Position numbers and translations under genes: made by a program. Below are positions 7,601 through 16,019 of a stretch of 64,000 nucleotides of DNA, in pieces (within the stretch, counting starts at the first letter, position 1; every line of letters begins with the position of its first letter). The notes beneath the pieces were generated by a model that made no database searches, was not told the DNA's origin, and saw only the letters and a program-made list of their open reading frames with translations. Origin of the DNA: Hyphomicrobiales bacterium. Lineage in GTDB: Bacteria; Pseudomonadota; Alphaproteobacteria; Rhizobiales; Beijerinckiaceae. The stretch is from positions 62,001-126,000 of the forward strand of contig UBZM01000023.1 in assembly GCA_900470095.1 (NCBI GenBank), read 5' to 3'.

Positions 7601-7846
7601 TCAGGTTCTGTTCGTGCCAGCAGAGGCGCAGCAGGACGCGCCGTCGGATTTTCCGCCCGCGGCTGCCTGAATGGGCGGGCAGGGAATCGAGCCATAGGAA
7701 CAGAACACGCAGCAATCGCCCTGTTTCGGCCTGAGCAACGCGCCGCATCCCTTGCATTCGTAGAAGAACTGGCAGGCGTCGGTCGGCATCGTCTCGGCCG
7801 CAACATGTCCGCAATGCGGGCAGGTAATGAGGGACTGAAGCTGCAT
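7601..7846 (-). CDS. GDCCVxC-domain Cys-rich small protein
   Basis: An 81-residue protein with ten cysteines. Cys9-x2-Cys12 (CPHC) and Cys31-x2-Cys34 (CKGC) form a zinc-ribbon-like pair. The signature GDCCVFCSYG (Cys45, 46, 49) is followed by Cys56 in IPCPP. This matches the GDCCVxC (seleno)protein family, some members of which use selenocysteine in the motif. Here every position is an ordinary TGC/TGT Cys codon. A further Cys72-Cys73 pair lies near the C-terminus. The function of the family is not established; metal or redox chemistry is likely. It heads a probable two-gene unit with the methyltransferase. Confidence 0.85.
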   Translation of the reverse strand: MQLQSLITCPHCGHVAAETMPTDACQFFYECKGCGALLRPKQGDCCVFCSYGSIPCPPIQAAAGGKSDGASCCASAGTNRT

Positions 7847-7915
7847 TCAATTCACGCGTGATTCTGAGACACGGGCATCATAGCACAACTCCAGGCGAAG
7901 GGCCGGATCAAGCTG

Positions 7916-7942
7916 GCAGGACGACATTCATGGACGTCCTGC
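7916..7942. promoter_or_regulatory. 8-bp inverted repeat in the 7847-8107 spacer
   Basis: GCAGGACG (7916-7923) and CGTCCTGC (7935-7942) are perfect arms around 11 bases. The spacer separates the SleB gene stop (8108) from the GDCCVxC start (7846), both minus strand. It may be the hydrolase terminator or an operator. The rest of the spacer shows nothing recognisable. Confidence 0.35.
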
Positions 7943-8107
7943 GTGTCGGGGGGGCTTCTCAGCCGGACACAACGCGGCCGCGCTACTGGAAGTCAGGACC
8001 CTGCCGGGTTACTTGAGTCGAGCCGCCCGTGCATGTCCGCTCTTGCGAGAGGATCCAGTATTCAATCTGTCTTAGGTTTGGATCTACTGTTGAGAATTCA
8101 GGATAGC

Positions 8108-9454
8108 CTAAGTCTGCCCCGGCCTCAGCTGATAGAAGACGTGCCGGCCGATCACGTCCATTTTCTTCAGCTTCTTGGCCCAGTAGGGCCGGACATAGTC
8201 GGCGTGGTAATGGGTGGAGGCGCCGACATCCGCGAGATAGGTCGTGCCCTCATAGACCTCGCGCGCGATGCGCACGGAGGCGCGCCACGGTTCGGGTTCG
8301 GTGATGCGCAGCGACTTGCCCTCGCAGGCGAAGGTGAACTGGCAGGCGAGGTAGCGGTTGCGGTTCTGGTAGACCACGCCGCAGACCGTATCTGGATAAA
8401 GCCCGCTCTTCACCCGGTTGAGCACGACCTGCGCGACCGCAGCCCGGCCTTCCTCGGATTCCGAACGAGCCTCGAAATAGACGGCCTCCGCGAGGCAGCG
8501 CTGCTCGCGCGCCATGTTTTCCGGCAGGATCAGCCCAGTATAGATCTGCTTCGGCCCCGGATCGCTCTTGCGCGCGATGCTGGTTGCGGGGGCGGACGCC
8601 TTGCCGATGGCGGCAGGCCGTGCGGCGGCAACAGCCGGGGGCGTCGTCCGCGCGATCGTGGCGACGCTGTAGTTCACGGCTGGGGTCGACGAGGACTGTG
8701 CCGAAAACTGCGGAACCGAGGGGGTCGAGCCGTCGATGCTCTCCAGTTGCAGTTCGGCCTCGCGCGGCGAGGTGATGATCGGCTTCGGCGAACTCGGCGA
8801 GGAATCCGAAAGGGCCGGGTCGGTCAGCCCCTCGTCATTGGCATAGGGCTCGAAGCCCATTTGCGGACCGTCTGCGCTCTCGCCTTCGCGCACGGCGTCG
8901 AGCGCAAAGCCGCCCGAGATCAGGCCCGGCTGGTTGTCTCCGAAGACGACGCGTTCGAGCTCGCGCGGCCGCGGGGTGAGGGTCAGGCCTGGGCGCAGGC
9001 CAGGCAGCAGGTCGCCCTTGGCGCTGCGGTCGACCTCGGGAAAGGCGCTTGCCGTGCGTTTCATGTCCTCGCGCGGCTGGCGCGGATCGATGGCGATACG
9101 CCGTTCGGGGTCGTCGAAGGAGAGATGAGCCTGCTGGATCGAGGACGACAGTGTGAGGCCGGGCAGGCGGAAGGCACTGGCCGCAACCAGCATCGAAGGG
9201 CCTTCCTCGAGCACGGAATCGGACGAGGGCGCCGCGCGCCGCACGAGGGAATAGGGAAGCGTGTCGCCGTCGTGATTTTGCCCGGCGGATGCGGTGAAGG
9301 AAACCAGCAGCCCGACGGACAGCGCCCAGGGCGCGACCGTCGCCAGGGCCCATTTCAGACCCAGCGCTCTGATTCGCCTCGTGCGACGCCGTAACCGCAA
9401 CTGACTCAACGCTCTGCCCGCCTTGACAACACCGGGGGTCGGCCACGCAGCCAA
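8108..9454 (-). CDS. Cell wall hydrolase, SleB type
   Basis: A 448-residue protein. An Arg-rich N-terminus (RLRRRTRRIRALG) and one hydrophobic segment (about 34-57) suggest a signal anchor with the rest in the periplasm. A long low-complexity linker leads to the C-terminal SleB/Hydrolase_2 domain (about 315-448): CLAEAVYFEARSESEEGRAA, then VAQVVLNRV, then YLACQFTFACEG and DVGASTHYHADYVRPYW. The glutamate in YFEARSE is the expected catalytic residue. Such enzymes cleave peptidoglycan glycan bonds. The start is uncertain: TTG 9454 is the longest, and TTG 9409 would keep the anchor intact. Confidence 0.88.
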   Translation of the reverse strand: MAAWPTPGVVKAGRALSQLRLRRRTRRIRALGLKWALATVAPWALSVGLLVSFTASAGQNHDGDTLPYSLVRRAAPSSDSVLEEGPSMLVAASAFRLPGLTLSSSIQQAHLSFDDPERRIAIDPRQPREDMKRTASAFPEVDRSAKGDLLPGLRPGLTLTPRPRELERVVFGDNQPGLISGGFALDAVREGESADGPQMGFEPYANDEGLTDPALSDSSPSSPKPIITSPREAELQLESIDGSTPSVPQFSAQSSSTPAVNYSVATIARTTPPAVAAARPAAIGKASAPATSIARKSDPGPKQIYTGLILPENMAREQRCLAEAVYFEARSESEEGRAAVAQVVLNRVKSGLYPDTVCGVVYQNRNRYLACQFTFACEGKSLRITEPEPWRASVRIAREVYEGTTYLADVGASTHYHADYVRPYWAKKLKKMDVIGRHVFYQLRPGQT

Positions 9455-9610
9455 GGGCGCGCTTTTCGACGATCCCGTTATCCATCCGGTAGGGTTGAGA
9501 GCCGGTTAATGCGGCGCTCGGGCACGCGCTCTTCGGCGACCCGCGTTCCATGTGCGGCCGTGATGTGGAATTTCACGAAAAGACGTTGTTGCGGCGCGGG
9601 ACGAAACGAT

Positions 9611-9628
9611 AACGTGCAACCACACGTT
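9611..9628. promoter_or_regulatory. Palindrome AACGTG-N6-CACGTT, candidate operator (copy 1)
   Basis: AACGTG (9611-9616) and CACGTT (9623-9628) are perfect 6-6-6 arms, 40 bases upstream of the MFS gene. A TTGTTG hexamer at 9586-9591 would put a -10 over the left arm. The same 18-bp pattern recurs at 62357-62374. Confidence 0.5.
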
Positions 9629-9667
9629 CAAGCTTGCCGTCTTTCTGTCCTATTGTCGGAGCTCCCC

Positions 9668-10906
9668 ATGAGTGCGGCCACTCGGCGCAGCTATGCGCCC
9701 GAAATCGTCGTCGCTGCCGGCTGTCTGATCGCGCTGATCACCTTTGGCCCCCGCGCCAGCGCCGGTCTGTTCCAGATCCCGATGACGCTGGAATTCGGCT
9801 GGGGGCGCGACACGTTCAGTATCGCCATTGCCCTGCAGAACCTGCTCTGGGGCCTCGGCGCTCCCTTTGCCGGCGCCGTGGCCGACCGGTTCGGCACGGT
9901 GCGCGTGCTGTGCTTCGGTGCGCTGCTCTATGCCGCCGGCCTGGTCGTCATGGCCTATGCCACGACGCCGATGACGATGCATCTAGGCGCCGGCGTGCTG
10001 ATCGGCTTCGGCCTTTCGGCCTGCTCGTTCAATCTCGTGCTGGCCGCTTTCGGCAAGCTGCTGCCGGAGCAATGGCGCCCGATGGCGTTCGGTGCCGGCA
10101 CCGCGGCCGGCTCCTTCGGCCAGTTCCTGTTCCCGCCGATCGGCAACATCATGATCGAGCAGATCGGCTGGCATCAGGCGCTTGTCGTCTTCGCCGGCTC
10201 GGTGCTGCTGGTGATGCCGCTCGCCATCATGCTGGGAACGCGCAAGACCGGAGACGCCAGGCAGCAGGTTGCTTCGGCCGTCAACCTGCCGAACCAGAGC
10301 GTCACGCAGGCGCTGACGGAGGCCTTCAAGCACCGCAGCTATGTTCTGCTCGTGCTCGGCTTCTTCACCTGCGGCTTCCAGCTTGCCTTCATCACCGCGC
10401 ATATGCCGGCCTATCTCAAGGATGCCGGGATGCCGGCCTGGGTCGGCGGCTGGACGCTTGCCGTGATCGGCCTCGCCAATGCCGCGGGCTCCTTGGGCTC
10501 TGGCTGGCTGACCTCCCGCATGCCCAAGCGCCATTTGCTGGCCTGGATCTATCTGGGGCGTGCGGTTGCCATCGCCGCCTTCATCCTGCTGCCCGCCAGC
10601 CCGGCCACCGCGCTGGCCTTCGGCGTCGTGATCGGCCTGTTCTGGCTCTCGACCGTGCCGCCGACCTCCTCGCTGGTCATGCTGATGTTCGGCACGAAAT
10701 ACATGGCGATGCTCTACGGCTTCGCCTTCTTCTCGCATCAGGTCGGCGGCTTCCTCGGCGTGCTGCTCGGCGGCATCCTCTATGAGCGGACCGGCTCCTA
10801 CGAGATCGTCTGGTGGCTTTCGGTCGCTCTGGGTGTCGCCTCCGCGCTGATCAACCTGCCGATCGTCGAGAAGCCGGTGACGCGCGCGGTGCCGCAGCCC
10901 GCCTGA
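9668..10906 (+). CDS. MFS transporter, OFA/MCT-like
   Basis: A 412-residue inner-membrane carrier with about 12 hydrophobic segments. The loop after helix 2 carries AGAVADRFGTVRV, the major facilitator signature. Overall pattern (APEIVVAAGCLIALITFGPR, FGAGTAAGSFGQFL, ERTGSYEIVWWLSVALGVA) resembles the oxalate/formate antiporter-like and monocarboxylate group. ATG 9668 begins MSAATRRSYAPE; the long upstream frame is not transporter-like. Substrate unknown, likely a small carboxylate. It is preceded by the shared palindrome and followed 95 bases later by acuI. Confidence 0.9.
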   Translation: MSAATRRSYAPEIVVAAGCLIALITFGPRASAGLFQIPMTLEFGWGRDTFSIAIALQNLLWGLGAPFAGAVADRFGTVRVLCFGALLYAAGLVVMAYATTPMTMHLGAGVLIGFGLSACSFNLVLAAFGKLLPEQWRPMAFGAGTAAGSFGQFLFPPIGNIMIEQIGWHQALVVFAGSVLLVMPLAIMLGTRKTGDARQQVASAVNLPNQSVTQALTEAFKHRSYVLLVLGFFTCGFQLAFITAHMPAYLKDAGMPAWVGGWTLAVIGLANAAGSLGSGWLTSRMPKRHLLAWIYLGRAVAIAAFILLPASPATALAFGVVIGLFWLSTVPPTSSLVMLMFGTKYMAMLYGFAFFSHQVGGFLGVLLGGILYERTGSYEIVWWLSVALGVASALINLPIVEKPVTRAVPQPA

Positions 10907-10920
10907 TCGGGACGAGGCAA

Positions 10921-10940
10921 AGGCGCACATGCTTGCGCCT
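10921..10940 (+). terminator. Weak stem-loop after MFS gene
   Basis: AGGCGC (10921-10926) and GCGCCT (10935-10940) flank eight bases, 15 bases after the MFS stop. No T-run follows, so it is only a possible terminator. Confidence 0.3.
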
Positions 10941-10962
10941 TGCGGATTGGCCGGGCTCGTTC

Positions 10963-10997
10963 CACTCCTGTCGTGACCAGTTGGCACGACAGGAGTG
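10963..10997 (+). promoter_or_regulatory. Perfect 13-bp hairpin containing the acuI ribosome-binding site
   Basis: CACTCCTGTCGTG (10963-10975) is the exact reverse complement of CACGACAGGAGTG (10985-10997). The nine-base loop ACCAGTTGG can itself pair (CCA/TGG). The ribosome site AGGAG (10991-10995) lies in the 3' arm and the acuI ATG is at 11002. It is either an RNA hairpin that hides the ribosome site or a DNA operator for a dimeric repressor. Confidence 0.7.
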
Positions 10998-11001
10998 ATG
11001 C

Positions 11002-11988
11002 ATGTCCAGCTTCAAGGCGCTCGTCGCGACGAAGGGCGAAATCGGCCCGAACCTCGCCTTCACGGATTTCGCCGAAGCCGATCTGATGGAGGGCGACGTC
11101 ACCGTCCGCGTCACGCACTCGACGGTGAACTACAAGGACGGGCTCGCAATCACCGGCAAGGCGCCGGTGATCCGGCGCTGGCCGATGATTCCCGGGATCG
11201 ATTTCTCCGGCCGGGTCGAGACCTCCGGCCATCCCGATTTCAAGCCGGGCGATCTCGTCATCCTCGATGGTTGGGGCACGGGCGAGACCCATCTTGGCGC
11301 CTATGCCCAGAAGAGCCGCGTCAATGGCGACTGGCTGGTGCCGCTGCCCGCCGGCATGACCCCGGCCGACGCGATGGCGATCGGCACGGCGGGCTATACC
11401 GCGATGCTCTGCGTGCTGGCGCTGGAGAAGCACGGGCTGAAACCGGCCGACGGCCCGGTCGTGGTCACCGGCGCCGCCGGAGGCGTCGGCTCGGTCGCAA
11501 TCGCGCTGCTGGCGAAGGCGGGCTGGCATGTCATCGCTTCGACCGGCCGCGCCGAGGAGGCCGACTACCTGAAGGGCCTCGGCGCAGCCGAGATCATAGA
11601 CCGCAACGAGCTCTCGAACCCCGGAAAACCGCTGGCCAAGGAGCGTTGGATTGCAGGTGTCGACGCGGTCGGCTCGCATACGCTCGCCAATCTGCTGGCG
11701 ATGACCCGCTATGGTGGCGCCGTAGCCGCCTGCGGCCTGGCCCAGGGCATGGACCTGCCGGCTTCGGTCGCACCCTTCATCCTGCGCGGCGTCTCGCTGC
11801 TCGGAGTCGATTCGGTGATGTGCCCGAAGCCGCGCCGGCTCGAGGCCTGGGCGCGGCTGGCGTCCGATCTCGACCGCGACAAGCTTGCCGCCATGACCTC
11901 GACCATCCCGCTGGAAAGCGTGATCGAGACCGGCAAGGCGATCGTCGAGGGCAAGGTACGGGGGCGCGTGGTGGTCGAGGTGGGCTAG
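11002..11988 (+). CDS. acuI: Acrylyl-CoA reductase AcuI/YhdH-type MDR oxidoreductase
   Basis: A 328-residue medium-chain reductase without the zinc-ligand pattern. [18 protein letters not shown] and [11 protein letters not shown] are typical of the YhdH/AcuI subgroup, and [19 protein letters not shown] is the NADPH-binding fold. AcuI reduces acryloyl-CoA to propionyl-CoA and detoxifies acrylate, for example from DMSP or 3-hydroxypropionate routes. ATG 11002 is preceded by AGGAG. A perfect 13-bp hairpin covers the ribosome site, pointing to specific control. Exact substrate is inferred from family. Confidence 0.88.
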   Translation: MSSFKALVATKGEIGPNLAFTDFAEADLMEGDVTVRVTHSTVNYKDGLAITGKAPVIRRWPMIPGIDFSGRVETSGHPDFKPGDLVILDGWGTGETHLGAYAQKSRVNGDWLVPLPAGMTPADAMAIGTAGYTAMLCVLALEKHGLKPADGPVVVTGAAGGVGSVAIALLAKAGWHVIASTGRAEEADYLKGLGAAEIIDRNELSNPGKPLAKERWIAGVDAVGSHTLANLLAMTRYGGAVAACGLAQGMDLPASVAPFILRGVSLLGVDSVMCPKPRRLEAWARLASDLDRDKLAAMTSTIPLESVIETGKAIVEGKVRGRVVVEVG

Positions 11989-12036
11989 AGCCTCGGACCG
12001 AAAAGTAGAAACCGCCTTTCGGAGAAATCCGATGCT
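11988..12036. repeat. Dispersed imperfect palindrome, copy A
   Basis: Starts at the last base of the acuI stop codon. It has a left part with CTCGGACCGAAAAGT and a right part with TTTCGGAGAAATCCGATGC. It aligns with copies at 25671-25712 and 63350-63389, sharing CATCGG-n-CCGAAA-GTGG-like cores. This is the type of short intergenic repeat common in Hyphomicrobiales. Confidence 0.55.
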
Positions 12037-12049
12037 GCTTGAAGAGATC

Positions 12050-12083
12050 GATCGCCGGGTGTCCGGCAGAACGTCCGGCGATC
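12050..12083. terminator. Stem-loop between convergent acuI and LysR genes
   Basis: GATCGCCGG (12050-12058) and CCGGCGATC (12075-12083) are perfect 9-bp arms around 16 bases. It ends seven bases before the LysR stop at 12090, so it could terminate both genes. There is no T-run. Confidence 0.45.
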
Positions 12084-12089
12084 TAAGTC

Positions 12090-12995
12090 TCAGCCCGTCC
12101 CTTCGATCAGGCCGCGGTGCTTCGCGAGTTCGTTTCCGCAAAAGTCCATGAAGGCGCGCACCCGCGGAGCGCTCCGGATATCGGGATGGGTTAGGATCCA
12201 CAGCCCCGTCGAGAAATCTGGATTGGGCGCGGTCAGGCGCGTCAGGCTGGGTCGCTGATCGGCGATGAAACAGGGCAGGGGACCGATGCCGATCCCCTGT
12301 TCGACGGCTTCGGTGAGGCCGAGCACAGCCGAGCATTTGAGCGCGATCCGCTCCGGCGCGACATGGTCGCGGACATGGCGTGCCGCCTTCACATAGCCGA
12401 GCTGGTCGCCGAGCGTGACCCAATCCCGTTCGAAGAGTACTGCAGGGTTGGCGGCTTCCTCCGAGGTGAGCCCGTCCTCACTGCGGCCATAGATCGCCCA
12501 GTTCAGCGTCGCGAGCCGGCGCCCGACCAGGGTTTCGCCAGGCGAATCACTGGCCCGGATCGCGACATCGGCGTCGCGCTTCGAGAGATTGAGCGTCTGG
12601 TAGCCGATGGCGACATCCAGCCGGATCGCGGGATGTGCCTTGCGAAACGCAGCGAAGATCGGCAGCAGCATGTTGAGGAAGAGCGTATCGGTCGTGGTCA
12701 CGCGGACCTCGCCGGACGGGGCGACATCACGCCCGGCCAGGCGGCGGTCGAAGGCGGTGACGTCCTCCTCCATGCGGCTCGCCAGGACGGCCATCTCCTC
12801 GCCGGCGCAGGTCGCGACATAGCCCGTCTTGTGGCGTTCGAAGAGCGGCAGGCCGAGCTGTTCCTCGATCTGCCCGAGGCGACGGAACACGGTGGAATGA
12901 TTGACCCCGAGAGCAGCAGCCGCACCCGTCAGTCCGCCGTGATCGGCGATCGCCTTGACCAGCCTGAAATCATCCCAGGCGAGATTGGACTTCAT
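12090..12995 (-). CDS. LysR-family transcriptional regulator
   Basis: A 301-residue regulator. The N-terminal helix-turn-helix reads FRLVKAIADHGGLTGAAAAL then GVNHSTVFRRLGQIEEQLGL. The remainder is a periplasmic-binding-like effector domain (SGEVRVTTTDTLF, DADVAIRASDSPGETLVGR). ATG 12995 matches the usual start before NLAWDDFRLV; a longer frame starts at 13025. It converges on acuI and has threonylcarbamoyl-AMP synthase upstream on the same strand. Target genes are not evident. Confidence 0.92.
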   Translation of the reverse strand: MKSNLAWDDFRLVKAIADHGGLTGAAAALGVNHSTVFRRLGQIEEQLGLPLFERHKTGYVATCAGEEMAVLASRMEEDVTAFDRRLAGRDVAPSGEVRVTTTDTLFLNMLLPIFAAFRKAHPAIRLDVAIGYQTLNLSKRDADVAIRASDSPGETLVGRRLATLNWAIYGRSEDGLTSEEAANPAVLFERDWVTLGDQLGYVKAARHVRDHVAPERIALKCSAVLGLTEAVEQGIGIGPLPCFIADQRPSLTRLTAPNPDFSTGLWILTHPDIRSAPRVRAFMDFCGNELAKHRGLIEGTG

Positions 12996-13033
12996 CGACG
13001 CAGGCTCCGGTTGCGGCGGCAGCATCGCGATAT

Positions 13034-13049
13034 CTTGCGCAATTGCAAG
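13034..13049. promoter_or_regulatory. Possible LysR-type box CTTGC-N6-GCAAG
   Basis: CTTGC (13034-13038) and GCAAG (13045-13049) flank GCAATT, 39 bases upstream of the LysR ATG. The spacing matches LysR-type boxes, suggesting autoregulation. The arms are short. Confidence 0.3.
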
Positions 13050-13065
13050 GCGCTGTTTGCGGGCT

Positions 13066-14064
13066 TCAGCGCGGTGCGGCTGCGCGCCTCAGCCGGTCGT
13101 TGATGGCTTCGCCGAGGCCGTGCGCGGGCACCGATGCGATCGCGATCGCTCTTGGCCCCCGCCCATCGAGTTGGCGCATGTAGCCGAAGAGATTGGCTGC
13201 AGCTTCCGCAAGATCGCCGCCCGGGCTCAGATTGAGCGAAATCTCGGGCGCGACGAACCCCGCCGGGTCCGGTCCGAAGCCGAGCCAGGCCTCACCTGCG
13301 CGCGGCGCCTCCGCCTCCAGCCGTACCGCGGCGGCAGGAGCGTAATGCGAGGCGAGCAGCCCCGGCGAAATCGGTGCGGCACCGGCCTCGCCCGCGAGCA
13401 CCAGCGGGCGGCCGATCACCCCCTCGATCGCGGCGCTGGAGACACCGCCGGGCCGAAGCAGTCTGGGTGTCCCATCGAGGCAGGCGATGATCGTCGACTC
13501 GACACCGACCTCGGCTGGCCCGGCGTCGACCACGGCATCGATCCGGCCATTGAGATCGGCCAGCACATGCTCCGCACTGGTGGCGCTGACCCGGCCTGAG
13601 CGATTGGCGGAGGGCGCGGCGATCGGGCGTCCTGCCGCTTCGAGAATGGCATGGGCAAGCGGATGCGACGGCACGCGCAACGCGACGGAGGCAAGCCCGG
13701 CGCGTGCCAGTTCGCTGACCTGGCAAGAGGGCGAGGCCGGAACCACCAGCGTCAAGGGCCCGGGCCAGAAGGCCTTTGCCAGCGCCAGCGCATTGGCATC
13801 GAACAGACCCTCGCGCAGTGCTGCCTCGACGCTGGGCAGATGCGAGATCAGCGGATTGAAGCTCGGCCGCTCCTTTGCAGCATAGATGCCGGCGACCGCC
13901 TGGCCGGATGTCGCATCGGCCGCCAAGCCATAGACGGTCTCCGTCGGCAGCGCGACGAGGCCGCCGGCGCGCAGCAGGCGCGCGGCCTCGGCAATGCCTT
14001 CGGCATCGGCATGCAGAATGCGGGTCGGACGTGTCCCGGAGCCCGTTGACCTGTAATGGTTCAT
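13066..14064 (-). CDS. L-threonylcarbamoyladenylate synthase (Sua5/YwlC/YrdC)
   Basis: A 332-residue protein. The N-terminal YrdC domain carries AARLLRAGGLVALPTETVYG, KERPSFNPLISHL, FWPGPLTLVV and APSANRSGRVSATSA. The C-terminal Sua5 domain follows (SPGLLASHYAPAAAVRLEAE), so it is the long Sua5 form. It makes threonylcarbamoyl-AMP from Thr, bicarbonate and ATP for the t6A37 modification of ANN-decoding tRNAs. ATG 14064 (MNHYRSTG) gives family-typical length; the frame stays open far upstream through the antisense of the acyl-CoA dehydrogenase, which is not coding. Confidence 0.95.
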   Translation of the reverse strand: MNHYRSTGSGTRPTRILHADAEGIAEAARLLRAGGLVALPTETVYGLAADATSGQAVAGIYAAKERPSFNPLISHLPSVEAALREGLFDANALALAKAFWPGPLTLVVPASPSCQVSELARAGLASVALRVPSHPLAHAILEAAGRPIAAPSANRSGRVSATSAEHVLADLNGRIDAVVDAGPAEVGVESTIIACLDGTPRLLRPGGVSSAAIEGVIGRPLVLAGEAGAAPISPGLLASHYAPAAAVRLEAEAPRAGEAWLGFGPDPAGFVAPEISLNLSPGGDLAEAAANLFGYMRQLDGRGPRAIAIASVPAHGLGEAINDRLRRAAAPR

Positions 14065-14226
14065 ATATAAACTGTGTTTCGCGGCCGTGCGTATGGCGGA
14101 AAGTCGTGAGGCTGGCGCGTGGCGAAGGGGATAGTTCGTCGCTAACATCGTCGTCAACGCATAACGACGGCAGCAGACCTTGCGCCGGCACATTGCCAGG
14201 CCGGCAAGGCATTCAGGGAGAAGGCC

Positions 14227-16002
14227 ATGAGCTATCGCGCCCCGGTCGAGGACATCGTCGCCACCATGCGTCATGTGGCAGGGCTGGACCGGCTTGTTGC
14301 CGATGGCCTGGCTCCCGAGCTCGACGGCGGCATGACCGAGGCGATCCTCGGGGAAGCTGCAAAATTCGCGGGCGATGTGATCGCGCCGCTCAACATGGTC
14401 GGCGACAAGGTCGGTTCGACGCTGAGGGATGGAGCGGTAACCACGCCGCCCGGCTGGAAGGAGGCCTACAAGGCCTGGGCCGAGGCTGGCTGGAACGCGC
14501 TGCCGGCGCCGGAAGCCTATGGCGGGCAGGGCCTGCCGGCGCTGGTGCAGTCGGCCTGCACCGAGATGTGGAATTCCGCCGCCTTCGCCTTCGCGCTTGG
14601 CCCGCTGCTCACCGTCGGCGCGATCGAGGCGCTGCATGCCCATGGTTCGGCGGAGCTGAAGGAGACCTATCTCGCCAAGCTCGTCTCCGGCGAGTGGATG
14701 GGCACGATGAACCTCACCGAACCGCAGGCCGGCTCCGACCTCAACGCGCTGCGCTCGAAGGCCGAGCGCGCCGGGGACGGCACCTATCGCATCACCGGCC
14801 AGAAGATCTTCATCACCTATGGCGAGCACGACATGACCGAGAATATCGTGCATCTCGTCCTTGCCCGGCTGCCCGATGCGCCTCCCGGCACACGCGGCAT
14901 CTCGCTCTTCCTCGTGCCGAAATACCTCGTCAACGCCGACGGAACGCTCGGCGCCCATAACGACCTGCGTTGCTCCGGCATCGAGCACAAGCTCGGCATC
15001 CATGCCTCTCCGACCTGTTCGATGGCCTATGGCGACAATGGCGGCGCGATCGGCTGGCTGATCGGCGAGGAGAATCGCGGCCTCGCCTGCATGTTCACGA
15101 TGATGAACAACGCCCGGCTGAACGTGGCGCTCCAGGGCGTCGCCATCGCCGAGCGGGCCTATCAGCAGGCGCTCGCCTTCGCGCATGAACGCAAACAGGG
15201 CGCAGCACTCGATGCGCCGAAGGGCGCGCCGATGAGCCCGATCATCGTGCATCCCGATATCCGCCGCATGCTGATGGAGATGCGGGCCAAGACGCAGGCG
15301 GCGCGGGCGATCTCCTACATGGTCGCCGAAGCGCTCGATCGCTCGCATCGCGAGACCGATATCGGCAGGCGCAAGCAGGCGGCCGAGCGAACCGCGATCC
15401 TGACGCCGGTGGCGAAGGCCTATGCGACGGATATCGGCGTCGAAGTCGCCTCGACGGGCATCCAGATCCATGGCGGCATGGGCTATGTCGAGGAGACAGG
15501 AGCGGCGCAGCATCTGCGCGATGCTCGCATCGCCACGATCTACGAGGGGACCAACGGCATCCAGGCTATCGACCTCGTGCAGCGCAAGCTGCCTCTGTCC
15601 GGCGGCGATGCCGTCAGGGCGCTGATCGCCGAGATGCGCGGCGTGGTGGGCGAGGTGGCGACGGCCAACACGCCCGGCTTCGGCCGCACCGCCGATCGGC
15701 TGAAGAGCGCAGTCGATGCGCTGGAGCGTGCAACCGAATGGATGCTCGCGACAATGGGGGCGAAACCCGCCGAGGTGCTCGCCGGGGCGTCGCCCTATCT
15801 CAAGCTCTTCGCCCTGGCGCAGGGTGGAACCGGGCTGGCGAAGAAGGCGCTCGCCATGCGCACCGAGGAGAGCGGCGCCGCAGCCGTGGCGACGGCCCGC
15901 TTCTTTGCCGAGCACGGCGCCGTCGAGGCCCCGGGGCTGGAACTCGCCGTGACGGAAGGCGCCGGCGCCGTGACCGAGGCCGACATGGTCTTCGCCGCGT
16001 GA
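14227..16002 (+). CDS. Acyl-CoA dehydrogenase, long (DmdC/FadE-like) form
   Basis: A 591-residue FAD enzyme, longer than the usual 380-400 residues. It has MNLTEPQAGSDLNALRSKA and GQKIFITYGEHDMTENIVHL in the flavin region, and YEGTNGIQAIDLVQRKLPL with IHGGMGYVEETGAA near the active site. A C-terminal extension of about 130 residues is typical of the DmdC-like class, which includes 3-methylmercaptopropionyl-CoA dehydrogenase. It should oxidise acyl-CoA to enoyl-CoA; substrate is uncertain. The start has an AGGGAGAAGG ribosome site. It is divergent from the Sua5 gene. Confidence 0.92.
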   Translation: MSYRAPVEDIVATMRHVAGLDRLVADGLAPELDGGMTEAILGEAAKFAGDVIAPLNMVGDKVGSTLRDGAVTTPPGWKEAYKAWAEAGWNALPAPEAYGGQGLPALVQSACTEMWNSAAFAFALGPLLTVGAIEALHAHGSAELKETYLAKLVSGEWMGTMNLTEPQAGSDLNALRSKAERAGDGTYRITGQKIFITYGEHDMTENIVHLVLARLPDAPPGTRGISLFLVPKYLVNADGTLGAHNDLRCSGIEHKLGIHASPTCSMAYGDNGGAIGWLIGEENRGLACMFTMMNNARLNVALQGVAIAERAYQQALAFAHERKQGAALDAPKGAPMSPIIVHPDIRRMLMEMRAKTQAARAISYMVAEALDRSHRETDIGRRKQAAERTAILTPVAKAYATDIGVEVASTGIQIHGGMGYVEETGAAQHLRDARIATIYEGTNGIQAIDLVQRKLPLSGGDAVRALIAEMRGVVGEVATANTPGFGRTADRLKSAVDALERATEWMLATMGAKPAEVLAGASPYLKLFALAQGGTGLAKKALAMRTEESGAAAVATARFFAEHGAVEAPGLELAVTEGAGAVTEADMVFAA

Positions 16003-16019
16003 ACGGGGCGCCGTGCGCC

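Noticed and set aside
7601..7846. Selenocysteine in the GDCCVxC protein
   Set aside because: All Cys codons in the motif are TGC or TGT and there is no in-frame TGA before the stop.
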